Of a stretch of DNA of 64,000 bases, positions 20,882-30,376 are shown piece after piece. The notes below the pieces were generated by a model. It saw only the letters and a program-made list of their open reading frames with translations. It did no database searches and was not told the DNA's origin. The translations under genes and the position numbers were made by a program. The DNA is from Rhodosporidiobolus odoratus. Taxonomy: Eukaryota > Basidiomycota > Microbotryomycetes > Sporidiobolales > Sporidiobolaceae. The stretch is taken from assembly GCA_034387635.1 (NCBI GenBank), contig JAOANU010000017.1:620001-684000 (forward strand), given 5' to 3'. How positions within the stretch are numbered: position 1 is the stretch's first letter; every line of letters starts with the position of its first letter.

Positions 20882-23479
20882 ATGGTACGGCTAGCTGATA
20901 GACGCACACCCTTACCCCGTACCACCGCCCTCCTCGCTCTCCTCGCTCTCTCGGCTTGTCCAACCTCCGCTTCATTCCTGCCTCATTTCCCATTATTACG
21001 CTCAAGGGGATTGCCAGCTACGACCAACAACGCCTCAAGCAGCGTCACTGTCACCCAACCCTCCTCCTCTCAAGGTCGATACGGTCATTCAGCCCTCTAC
21101 CTTCCTCCTCCAGTCAATCAACTCCTCCTCTTGGGCGGGCAACTCGACAACACCAACACCGACTCCTCGTCGTCCTCCAGTACTACCGCAGCTGAACTCT
21201 CGTCGTCGGTCCTCACCTTCAACCTCGGATCCACCTTTTTATGGGGCAACCGTCCAGTTTCTGCCATTCCCGACAACCCTCGCTCCGACCCTACCTACTC
21301 GACTTCCTTCCCCGGAGGAGCCTTTGGAGCTGCTGCAGTCGCAGGCAACGACAGCCTGTGGTACATTGGAGGAATCGCAACCCAGCCTTGCGACTCGGCA
21401 ACCACTTTCCCCGCCCTCGTCTTTACCCAAGGCGCCAACTGGACTCAGCCCGAGTTGAGCCCGAGAGTTGCACCGAGGAGGCGTCAAGCAAGCGCGGTTA
21501 GCGTCAACAATGCTACAACCGGAGGAGTCGATGTCTGGGTCTTTGGCGGAATTGCCGAACAGTACACCTGTTCGAGCGATGGTTCGACGGTCGCGTATGC
21601 GGGAGTCGACCGATACGATACCTTGAGCGGTACGGTGGAGAGTATGGCTTGGAGTGCGCCGGTCAATGCGAGTCAAGATTGGGACGCGCCGGTGAGCGAT
21701 TACTCGGCGACCTGGGTGGAAGAGTTGGGCGAGGTGGTTGTGGTCGGAGGGCAGACTGCGCAGGGTGTGTTGGCTCCCATGGACGTTGTGCTGCGGTTCG
21801 AGGTGTCTACCAGGACTTGGACTGAGGCGGTGCGTCACCCTCTTTCCTTTCCTTGCCCGACCTTCTCAAGCTCGAATTCACTCCCTTGGGACCGTTCATT
21901 GCAGACCACCCTGGGCGAGACCCCGATCTCTCGCATGGGACACGCTACTACACTTCTTCCCTCCGGCTCCCTCCTCGTCCACGGCGGTCTCTCGTCGACC
22001 CACTCCCCCCTCTCCGACCTGTACCTTCTCTCGCCGCCTTCATCCTCTCCCACCCCCGCCGACGGTCCCTGGACCTGGACTACGCTCTCTATCTCCGACT
22101 CCTCGATGCTGTCCCCCTCTCTCGCATGGCATACCGCCACCGCCATCGAAGGAGGTACGGTCGTCATCGCCTTCGGTCTGGACACGACCACCGCAGCTGC
22201 CAGCAACGATTTTTACTTCCTCTCCATCGACGAAGAGGCGGCAACGTACACCTGGCAGGATACCTTCGATGGGAATGCGGAAGCGGTTGCTTCTTCTTCT
22301 TCTTCCGAGTCGGGCACGAGCCCGACGAGGAACAAGAGGGCACTCGAGGTCGTCGTTAACCCAAAGGCCGATTCGTATGCCGTCTCGACTTCCCTTTCTG
22401 CGTCACACGCCCCGGATAGTATCCAGCAACCAGCCTACTACGGCAACGGAGGTGCACCCGCTCAAGCCGCTCCATCTTCCTCCGCTCGACGATCCTCCTC
22501 TTCCGCCTCTCTGGTAGTAGTCTCCCCCTCCGCATTATCTTCTTCGATCTCCCCACCGGCGTCCTCCTCTGCTACTCCTTCTTCTTCCTCCTCCTCCTCC
22601 TCCTCTTCCTCTTCCCCCAGCAAACACACCGCCCTAGCCGCCTCCCTCGGCGCCATCGGCGGAGCTGTAGCCCTCGCCGGCCTCCTGATCCTCCTCCTCC
22701 GTCGTCGAGCCGCACACTCTCAAGAACGAGCCTTGAACGCTCAAGCTATGACTTCGTCTCCTCCTGAGATGGTCAGTAGTCTGATGTATACCAGACCGGT
22801 TCAGAGGAGGATGATGAGTTTGGGAAGTACTATTAGCCCGGTTCCTAGTCGGTTGGAGGGTGAGGGCGAGGGTCACGATGGCGAGGGCGGTGGTGAAGGG
22901 GATGATATGGCAGGCGTTGGAGCAGCCAGGACTCCCACAGGGAGGAAAGGACTCGGAAACTCTCCCGACCCCTTCTCGGACCATTATCGAGTCAACGAAG
23001 TAGGTCAACTCGAACTTCATCGATCCGCCTCGAGAGCCTCGGCATCTTCTTCCACCACCACCTCGACGACGGGTGGAGTAGTCGGCGCATCGAAGAATTC
23101 AGTTCAATCCATTCCATTCCTTTCTTCCGTTACGCTGGGCCAACACCAATCCGATGTGTATACCTCCCCCGCTCTAACTCTCTCGTCGAAACGCTCCCTT
23201 CGGCGGCCTCAAGGGTCGCAACCTCTTCCGCCTCTACCTCTACCTCTACCTTCTACTTCCCCCGTACCCCCTACTCCGGCGGAATTGATCGGTCTGGCCG
23301 TCACCTCCGACGACGGACACGGTGGTTCAGCGGCGTCCCCTATTGTACAAAGCAAGGTGAAGGAGGAGGAGGGACTGGCGTACCTTCAAGGAGTACCGCA
23401 GAGTTTGAGACCGGGTACACCTTTGAAGGTGGCTAATCCCGATCCGTTTGCGGACAAGCACCACCAGTCTAGGATGTAA
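20882..23479 (+). CDS. Kelch-repeat single-pass membrane protein
   Basis: Probable type I membrane protein with an extracellular or lumenal kelch beta-propeller. Residues 5-32 form a signal peptide (ALLALLALSACPTSASF). Kelch motifs follow: RYGHSALYLPP with LLLLGGQ near residue 75, a block with DVWVFGGIAEQ near 220, RMGHATTLLPSG with LLVHGG near 350, and AWHTATAIEGG near 425. A Ser/Pro-rich stalk at about 530-580 precedes one membrane segment (about 583-608, GGAVALAGLLILLLRRR). The cytoplasmic tail of ~250 residues is disordered and contains a DPF motif twice. An in-frame 75-nt intron at 21830-21904 (GTGCGT to GCAG) is likely and would remove 25 residues from the 865. Fungal proteins of this layout are often cell-surface or polarity factors; the exact role is unknown. 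Confidence 0.75.
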   Translation: MVRLADRRTPLPRTTALLALLALSACPTSASFLPHFPLLRSRGLPATTNNASSSVTVTQPSSSQGRYGHSALYLPPPVNQLLLLGGQLDNTNTDSSSSSSTTAAELSSSVLTFNLGSTFLWGNRPVSAIPDNPRSDPTYSTSFPGGAFGAAAVAGNDSLWYIGGIATQPCDSATTFPALVFTQGANWTQPELSPRVAPRRRQASAVSVNNATTGGVDVWVFGGIAEQYTCSSDGSTVAYAGVDRYDTLSGTVESMAWSAPVNASQDWDAPVSDYSATWVEELGEVVVVGGQTAQGVLAPMDVVLRFEVSTRTWTEAVRHPLSFPCPTFSSSNSLPWDRSLQTTLGETPISRMGHATTLLPSGSLLVHGGLSSTHSPLSDLYLLSPPSSSPTPADGPWTWTTLSISDSSMLSPSLAWHTATAIEGGTVVIAFGLDTTTAAASNDFYFLSIDEEAATYTWQDTFDGNAEAVASSSSSESGTSPTRNKRALEVVVNPKADSYAVSTSLSASHAPDSIQQPAYYGNGGAPAQAAPSSSARRSSSSASLVVVSPSALSSSISPPASSSATPSSSSSSSSSSSSPSKHTALAASLGAIGGAVALAGLLILLLRRRAAHSQERALNAQAMTSSPPEMVSSLMYTRPVQRRMMSLGSTISPVPSRLEGEGEGHDGEGGGEGDDMAGVGAARTPTGRKGLGNSPDPFSDHYRVNEVGQLELHRSASRASASSSTTTSTTGGVVGASKNSVQSIPFLSSVTLGQHQSDVYTSPALTLSSKRSLRRPQGSQPLPPLPLPLPSTSPVPPTPAELIGLAVTSDDGHGGSAASPIVQSKVKEEEGLAYLQGVPQSLRPGTPLKVANPDPFADKHHQSRM

Positions 23480-24264
23480 AAACCAAGAGAAGGGGTTAGT
23501 AGATAAGGAGAAACGAGTTTTGTGTCGGACGGACCGCGACCTACATTCCATCTTTCCTCTCTCCCTTCATGCGCCTTTCCTTCCACTCAACTATGCTCCC
23601 TTCCTGCCTCCGCCCTGCGCCTCGCGGCTTCACTCTAGCCCTTCCCTTCCTCTTCGTCTTTCGTTCCGCCACGCCTCCTCTATACCCCCCCTTTTTTTAC
23701 GACCCATTTCACGATCTCTCGGATGAATGATAACTTATGCCCCCCTTCCACCTCTCCTCTCCTCTCACACACTCTTCCAATCTCACCCCATCGTCACGCC
23801 TCGTGCCCTATTGCGTTATTACAGCTCCTGCCTTGTTTTTCATTTCTTGTTTGTACAAACCAACCTTCTTCTCCCTCTCTCTACCTCTCTCTTACTCCCC
23901 CTAGTGTCTGCATCGGAACCGTACCTTTTTCTTACTCTGCTCTTTGTCATTCTTTCGGCCTTGCAAAACTAGATCGCCTGACTGCCAAGTTGGATCGTGC
24001 TTTGCTTCGACGCGGTGCCCTATGTCCGAATGAAAAACACGAGCAGGAGTGAAAAAGAAACACATGACAAGCTTTGCTACGTAACCGAGAATCGGGAAGG
24101 CAGCAACAGAAAATGTAAAGGAAAGGATAGGAGGAGAACGCGAGAGGGTAAGCGATGTAAGGATCACATGACTATCAATCATCGAGAGTAAGGCTACCCA
24201 AGAGTCAAGAAGCAACGTCAGCCTCATGATACGATCAGACTTGGCCAGAGAGAGAGAAAGAGGG
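23480..24264. other. Intergenic region between convergent genes
   Basis: The first half is strongly pyrimidine-rich on the plus strand. Frames here are low-complexity translations of CT runs. No gene, RNA or mobile element is recognised. Confidence 0.5.
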
Positions 24265-26951
24265 TCAGAGACGAACGTGGAAACCCGCCCCTGAGCCTCG
24301 GTTCCTCTGCGGTCCCGTTCCACCTGCATCATCGCTCCTCATAGCAGCGGGCCCCGTCTGTGTCCAATCGACGTCATTGACGGGTAAGCGTATCGAGATC
24401 AGTGCGGTTTTTCATAGAGTGCGGAAGAAACCCCAGAGGGAAACGGAACAAGCACTCACCGGAGGGTTGAATCCAGCCCTCCCACCACCCCTCCCTCCAG
24501 CACCCCCACCGCCCTGCATCCCACCCCTCCCCCCACTCTGCCTACTAGCCGGCGCATTCCTCGGTTGAACTCCCCCGCCGGCCATAGGCGCAGTCCATTG
24601 ACTAGTCGGACCATCCGACCCTTCTCCTTGTCCCGTCGTCGTCGACTCACCACCACCACCAGTTCCAGCAGTCGAAGACGCATCGGGGGTAGCACTTGCC
24701 GCGCCCGCACCGCCGGCCATCATGGGGTTGAAAGCGCCGCCCATGCCGCCGCCCATGCCGCCGCCCATTCCACCCATACCGCCACCCATTCCCCCCATGC
24801 CCATGTTACCCATCCCCATCCCTCCCATTCCGCCCATCCCTCCCATCCCTCCCATGGCACCCATGCCGCCCATACCGCCCATCATCATCTGCATTGCGCC
24901 GTTACGAAACAGGCAAAAATTCAAGGAGGAGAGGGGTTCCGTCAGTTTTTCTCTACTCGTTCCGTCAGTTTTTCTCTACTCCCCCTCCAAGAATGAGCGA
25001 TGGAGGGCAGTTGGACGGCGGAAGAAGGTCAAGGTGATGTACGTACCGGGTTCCAAGCCCCCCAGCCCATTTGACTAAAGAATTTACTCATAGCAACCGG
25101 ATCAAACGGTTGTCCTCCTCCCGCTGCGCCTCCCATCCCTCCTCCCATCCCTCCTCCCATTCCTCCTCCCATGCCGCCCATTCCACCCATGGCTTGAGGC
25201 ATGTAAGCCTGGTTTTGGTTCTGATTCTGGTTTTGGAAGTTGTTGTGGTTGTTGAAACCGCCTGCACCGCCGCCGCCGCCAGAGTTGGTGTTGACGCCAT
25301 AGTCGGGACGACGGGGTTCGCCTTTGTTCTGGGCGCGCTTGACTTCGAGCTATAGGGCAGGAGACGGGGTCGTGGCCGGAGGAGGGAGGGAAAAGAGAAA
25401 AGGGTAGGGGAGAAAAGGCCAAAGGTAAAGTGAGAAAGATGGGCGAAGAATGTTCCGCAGGCCACGGAATCGACTTACAAGTTGACCATCCATGTAGTGC
25501 GGTCCACTCGCCAACACCTTATCCACCGTCGTCCTATCCTCATAATTCACAAACCCAAATCCACGATGCCTGCCCGTTTCCTTATCCATCATCAAAGTGG
25601 CATCACTAATCTGACCAAACTGTCTCCAGAAACTGCGGAACGATTCTTGCGTGCACGTTCCGGGTAGGGCTCGGATGAAGAGTTTGTCGGATTTTGACGT
25701 GTCAGACCGGGGGATAGCGCGTTTGGGGTCGATCTGCCCAATGTGTTTTTTTGGTCGTGCAACATCAGTGACATAGCGAGAGGGCAGAAGAGAGTGGAAG
25801 GATGCGGGACGCACAGTCTTGCCATCGAGGTGGTGCTCCCTCGCCATGACTGCGTTGACGGACGTCGGATCTTCGAAGGTGAGGAAAGCGAAACCGCGAG
25901 AACGACCCGACTCGACGTCGCGCATGATGGTGCAGTGCGAGATCTTGCCGAACTGTTCGAAGTAGAGCTTGAGAGTGTCTGTGTACAAATGGCGTGAGCA
26001 TCGGAGGGAGTGGGCAGGGCGATGGGCGAAGAAGAGACAGCATAGCGGCTGAAGTAGGACAAGAAGCGTACCATCGGTGGTGTCCCAGTTCAATCCTCCG
26101 ATGAACATCTTCCTACAATGGTGTCACAGACAGAGCGCGAGAAAGGGAGTAGCGGCCGCAGAGTGAGACCAAGTCCGGCAACACGCGACCGCAAGAAATG
26201 GATGTAAATAAAAAGGCGAGATGCTTGCATCAGCTAGCAGTCCTACATAGAAAGGTATACTGTACTTGTCTGCAGTGAAGTATGGTATCGGAGATGAACG
26301 ACAACGGCGGGAGTCGACAAGTTCTGCAGTAACGAGGGTAACGGCGAAATATCTGCTGCTAATAGAGGTCTCGACTAAAAGGCCCTTTAGGCATATCGGA
26401 TAAGGTAGTCTAGCAAGGAGCTGCTATGCTAGAGCTGCGCGGCTGGCTGGCGAAGCCCAGTCCCGATCGTGCCGTAATGGAAAGAAGAGAGAGATGGTTC
26501 GAAGTGAAGGGAACAGAGAAAGAGCGGAACCCTCATTCGATCCCGACCACGAACAAAGGTGGAAGGGAGACTCGAGGGGAACGGAATGTAGAAAAGAACA
26601 AAGTCCTCACCCTTCCTCCGGCATATCCGACGGCCTAACCCCCGAAGTCCTCCCTTCCAGCGTCCTCTGCGCCGCGTAGTTCGGGGAAAAGTGCATCGGC
26701 ATGTTGCTCGCCGCACCTCCGGCATTTCCAGCACCTGCACCAGGGATCTCTGCGCGCGGGCCGGTACTGTCGGCAAAGCTGGGAATGGCGGAAGCTGTCG
26801 GCTGGTTTTGAGGAGCCGGCGCTGGTGCGGCTGTTGTCGGTGCGGCTGCTGGGGTGGTGGAAGCAGCAGCAGGCGCGCTGGCGTTGTTACCGTACTCAGC
26901 TTCGCCCGGGTACAGGTCGCCGTACAGATCTTCGTATTCGTCGTCAGCCAT
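24265..26951 (-). CDS. HRP1: Hrp1-like two-RRM hnRNP protein
   Basis: RNA-binding protein of the Hrp1/Nab4 group, which in yeast acts in cleavage factor IB during mRNA 3'-end formation, shuttles with mRNA and marks transcripts for surveillance. The first exon (26951-26611) starts MADDEYEDLYGDLYPG and is acidic then Ala/Pro-rich. A 498-nt intron (26610-26113) precedes RRM1, with RNP2 KMFIGGLNW and RNP1 RSRGFAFLTF. RRM2 has RNP2 KLFIRALP and RNP1 RHRGFGFVNY. The tail is Asn/Gln-rich, then a long Gly-Met repeat region (about 24730-24900 and 25100-25200), then RGG-like sequence (GGRGGG), ending RNRGSGAGFHVRL. RRM1, RRM2 and the tail are split by further short introns. The start Met follows a perfect acceptor (CGCAG then ATG), so the leader probably has an intron too. 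The Gly-Met tail resembles prion-like low-complexity domains. Confidence 0.85.
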
Positions 26952-27035
26952 CTGCGATTCGGGGCAAAGTTGAGGTGAGCACCCGCAAGTCGTCACAGCA
27001 ATGTCTGTTGTGTATGTAGAATGATACGCATGCCG

Positions 27036-27430
27036 CTACGCATGTTTCAAGCCGGGCTTTACGGGGAAATAATGATCGCGCCCTTCTCGCACAAATGCCA
27101 CCGTACGAAAACAGCTGTTCGCGGACACGGCTTGCCTCATTCGCGCATGTCGTATGCATACTTGACCAGTCTTGGAGGGGTATAATGACGTACTTTTGAT
27201 GAGAGCGTGCTGTCAAGAAGAACGGGGGGTCAGTACAAGCGAACAACCTGACTGAGCCGCGTATGGAAGGATTGAGAGGCTAGTAGCATCACGGACTGAT
27301 GTTCCTGTGGGTCAAGAAGCTCAGGACTCACGTTGTTGATGTGTGGTCGAGGAGGAACGGGAGAAGGGGGTCGTCGGAAAGGGTCACCCTCCTTCTCTAG
27401 CTTTTCTATAGCTCTAGCCGGGAGGCTCAT
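27036..27430 (-). CDS. Possible small two-exon protein of 90 residues
   Basis: Exon 1 (27430-27332) encodes 33 residues beginning MSLPARAIEKLEKEGDPF. It ends at a good GTGAGT donor. Joining to 27209 (acceptor GACAG) continues in frame to a stop at 27036, giving a 90-residue basic protein with two Cys and the end FPVKPGLKHA. I do not recognise it. It lies just upstream of, and on the same strand as, the HRP1-like gene. The same exons could therefore be non-coding 5' leader of that transcript; a GTACGT donor near 27193 would join to the acceptor before ATG 26951. Treat the call as tentative. Confidence 0.35.
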
Positions 27431-27432
27431 AT

Positions 27433-27975
27433 GTTCAAGTCGTCATTACCGGTCGACACAAGCCTTACTCGTACCCTTCTCGCCCTCTCAGCGCCACTGA
27501 TCAAAGAACCCTCCGCCGCAAATCAAACAGGCCTCGTCGATTGATGGCTCACTCGGGTTATCAGCCATGCCAGCTTCGCATCAGGGTCTTGTGGCGATAT
27601 ACAGCCCCCGCATTCGACGCCCGGAAGGAAAGCAACGCTGTGTCAGCGTTGCTTGCGCAATTGGGGACAAATGGGGAGGGAAAAGGTCCTACACAACGCC
27701 GTGCGGTGGAAGGACCGCCGGCTGTCAAGCCATCCCGGGCGACGCTGTGCAGACTATAGGCAGGAGTCCGCGGGCATCAGGTGGGAGTAGGGCAGGGCCG
27801 CCGCCCAGCTATTATGCTAAGTCGTTTGTCTCGACGGCTATCTTTGCCCGCTGGTGCACCGCTGGAGCTTCTACGCGATCGGAGCTTCCGCCTGTCAACC
27901 CGAGGGCTCTTATCTCCCTCTGCCTTTCTCTCTTTCCCAACTTACCTACCACCCAGAAGCGCCCGCCTCGCCAAA
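27433..27975. other. Intergenic region between divergent genes
   Basis: About 0.54 kb before the plus-strand paralogue gene. Open frames exist but show no domain and no match to the paralogue at the window start, whose Met aligns with 27976. Confidence 0.45.
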
Positions 27976-28623
27976 ATGTCGTTTACCCTCCGGCAGCCGC
28001 AGGACGTCCGGCTCATCACGACTGGCACCGTCCTCGGTCAAGCATCGTTCTTCGTCTCTCATTGCCTCGCGGAGGAGACCGGTAGACTCGAGGGCGACTC
28101 GAGGTCCGGTCAAGGTCCTGCGGCTGGTGCTGTCTACGCCGGGCAGCGCTTCGTCTTCAGTGGTTTGTCAGCGCTGGGTGCTCTGTTGCACTGGCACGAT
28201 TCCGAGGGAGGAAGGGTGAACCCGCTATCGGAGCCCTCGCGGGAGATCCGCGCCCTCATGGACTGCGTGGATTGGCCTAGGGAGGAACAGATGAGTCTCC
28301 AGCTCTCCATTGACACGGTCATTGTGCAATACTGGCATCATCCTCAACACAGGCATTTCTGGATCAAAGGGGTGCAGACAGCATCGGGCGAGACACCCGT
28401 GTCGTCTGTACACGCTGGCTGACAAACCCTCTGCAAGGCCGCCGACACTGCGGACAGCATCGCTCGATCGCGCTACGAGCGGCACAACCCCAAACTGGAC
28501 ACTCAGCTCGTCCCTGTCAAGCGCTACTTGCTAGATCCTCAGGATACAGCGCATGGCTGCCACCCGCAACAGAATTTGATCTACCGAAGGACGGTACTGA
28601 CCATTCCTCTTTACGCTGCATAA
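27976..28623 (+). CDS. Unrecognised protein, paralogue of the gene at 133-702
   Basis: Exon 1 (27976-28371) starts MSFTLRQPQDVRLITTG. A 66-nt intron (28372-28437, donor GTGCAG) leads to exon 2, which reads to a TAA at 28621, giving 193 residues. It aligns gap-free from the first Met with the window-start protein through YAGQRFVFSGLSALGALL, HDSEGG, the LMDCVDW block and a W-I-K/W-L-R position. The intron sits just after that position and is absent from the other copy. No signal peptide, membrane segment or enzyme motif is visible. An alternative is a third exon: intron 28574-28622, then a frame with several Cys and N-glycosylation-like sites that would end near 28890. Function unknown. Confidence 0.62.
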
Positions 28624-28899
28624 GGTTTCCCGGTGTCTACAGGCCCAGATCACGTCGTATCTCTGTCCGAACGAAACCGCGTGCTGGGCCAGGAACGTCA
28701 AAACCATCACTGCTCAGCATTCCCCGTCCAATTCAGCGAGCTATTCCTGCAACGTCTCCACGGCTCCCCTCAACCTCACCTTCCTTTGCAAAGTATAGTT
28801 TACAATTATCACATGCAGGACAGTGACCGGCATCCCCGAGGGTCGTTCGCACATGTCTTCACGATTCGCGTCCTCGTCACCCTGTCCTAAGAAACTGCA

Positions 28900-29470
28900 A
28901 TGGAGTACCACCTTGACGAGCACAACTTCCTAGAGGTCGTGCATGCGCTAGAGCCGTGTGGCGGTGGACACGGTTCCAACTTGCACAACATGGCGGTTTG
29001 GTTCTCCCGATTACAGACCAATCAACGGGGTGGCCTATTCGGCTTTACCTTGGCGATGCCTGAGAGGATGCTCCTGTCCGTATGGAGGCAAGGTGGGACG
29101 CCCGCTGACAAGAGGGCGTATACTCTCCGGATCCACGAGTCCATGCGAGAAGTTCGGAAACTCATGGAGGTCAGTCTCTCTTCTCTTGCTGCGCCACGTT
29201 CAGAGGCAAGACACTGACTACTTTTCTATACAGTGCTACCTTTCAACTTACCACGTAAGTGCCTAAGTTTAGGATACAAATGATGACACTGATTCTACTT
29301 TTTCACTCAGACTCGCCAGCAGAACTCGCTCCAGAAGCGCCTGAATAGCCCGTTCTCACCGGTCTCTCGTCGTCATCGGTAAGTAGTCGACAGAAGTACG
29401 AGCTGGTAGGATCAGCGGAGCACAAGTCCTGTACAGACAGATGGAAATGATATTGGCCTTCTCAATCTAG
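28900..29470 (+). CDS. Unrecognised spliced gene with a 21-nt microexon
   Basis: Four exons (28900-29169, 29234-29254, 29311-29378, 29437-29470) join in frame to 130 residues. All introns have clear GT-AG ends (GTCAGT, GTAAGT, GTAAGT). The second exon is only 21 nt and encodes CYLSTYH. The protein starts MEYHLDEHNFLEVVHALE, contains LHNMAVWFSRLQTN and RAYTLRIHESMREVRKLME, and ends in a basic tail. No known domain is recognised. The first ATG lies 277 nt after the preceding gene's stop, and it could instead form 3' exons of that gene. The consistent splice pattern supports a real transcript; the start is uncertain. Confidence 0.5.
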
Positions 29471-30376
29471 GTTCTTTGCCCCGTCCTGTTCCCGTACCCG
29501 GTTGAGGGTTTGATTCCTGCTTGTTCTTCGTCACTCTGTCTGCTATTCTTCGAATTGACTTGCCGTGTCGCCAATGGGCGAAACATGATGAGTTTCTTTT
29601 GCTTGTAGGCTTCCCTTGCACCGATCCTCTTTTTGGCCCTCCTCTCGTGGTATACTCGCTCGAATGGGTCCGCCCGATTCATCCGTCGCCCTTCGAGGGT
29701 ACCGACCGAGGAAAGGTGCTTTCCGGCGAGAGAAGCCACATTCAGGTGAAGCTGCGACGCAAGACATCGGAAAAGAGACAACCTTGCCAGGGTTAGCGCC
29801 ATCACGCGTCCGTCGCGTGCTGGCAGGCAGCCCGCCTACCGTCCAACGCCTCTCTTCTCAGCAAGTACCGAAACTGTCGTCATAGGTCGTCTCCATGCTC
29901 CGTTCTTCGAGGAAAGTGAACAGCTGCCCTTTCCTCGCTTTCACGCGGCTCGCCAGCCAGCTCAGCCAGCCAGCAAGGATCTTTGTCCTGTAGCGAGATG
30001 TCAAGAGCAGTTGTAGGCTTGTGCACCAGCCACATGCCCTCGAGCTAATAGCCGAGGAGGCTTCGAGTCTGAAAACCTCGCTTTCATAGTACGAACGTCA
30101 ACGCACTGCGGCTGCAAGGATCTCAGCAGACCTGCTACCGCAAAGGAGACCCAGTGGTATACCAGGATCAGGATCAGGAGAGCTAGAGGAGATCGAAGAT
30201 TACGCTCCGGGCAGAAAGTGCAAGAAATTTGAGACGAGACGGAAAACAAACGTAGAAGGGGTATCAACGAACCGATTAGAGTATAGGGGAATATGAACGA
30301 ATGTGAGATCAGAGTCGAACGGTGGATCAGGAAGGGATCAGGGAACAAATCGGTGATAGCGAGGCGGATAAACGCC
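29471..30376. other. Intergenic region
   Basis: About 0.9 kb between convergent genes. Open frames on both strands are short and without domains. A small cluster of CAGC/CCAGC-type repeats lies near 29950-29975. No gene is called. Confidence 0.5.

Noticed and set aside
21239..22517. Several 120-260 codon frames overlapping the kelch gene in other phases and on the other strand
   Set aside because: Pro/Ser/Arg-rich shadows. The kelch frame has a signal peptide, repeats and a membrane segment.
24730..25200. Regular GGM/GMG-coding repeats considered as a CRISPR-like or satellite array
   Set aside because: They are codon-level Gly-Met repeats inside the coding tail of an RRM protein, without spacer structure.
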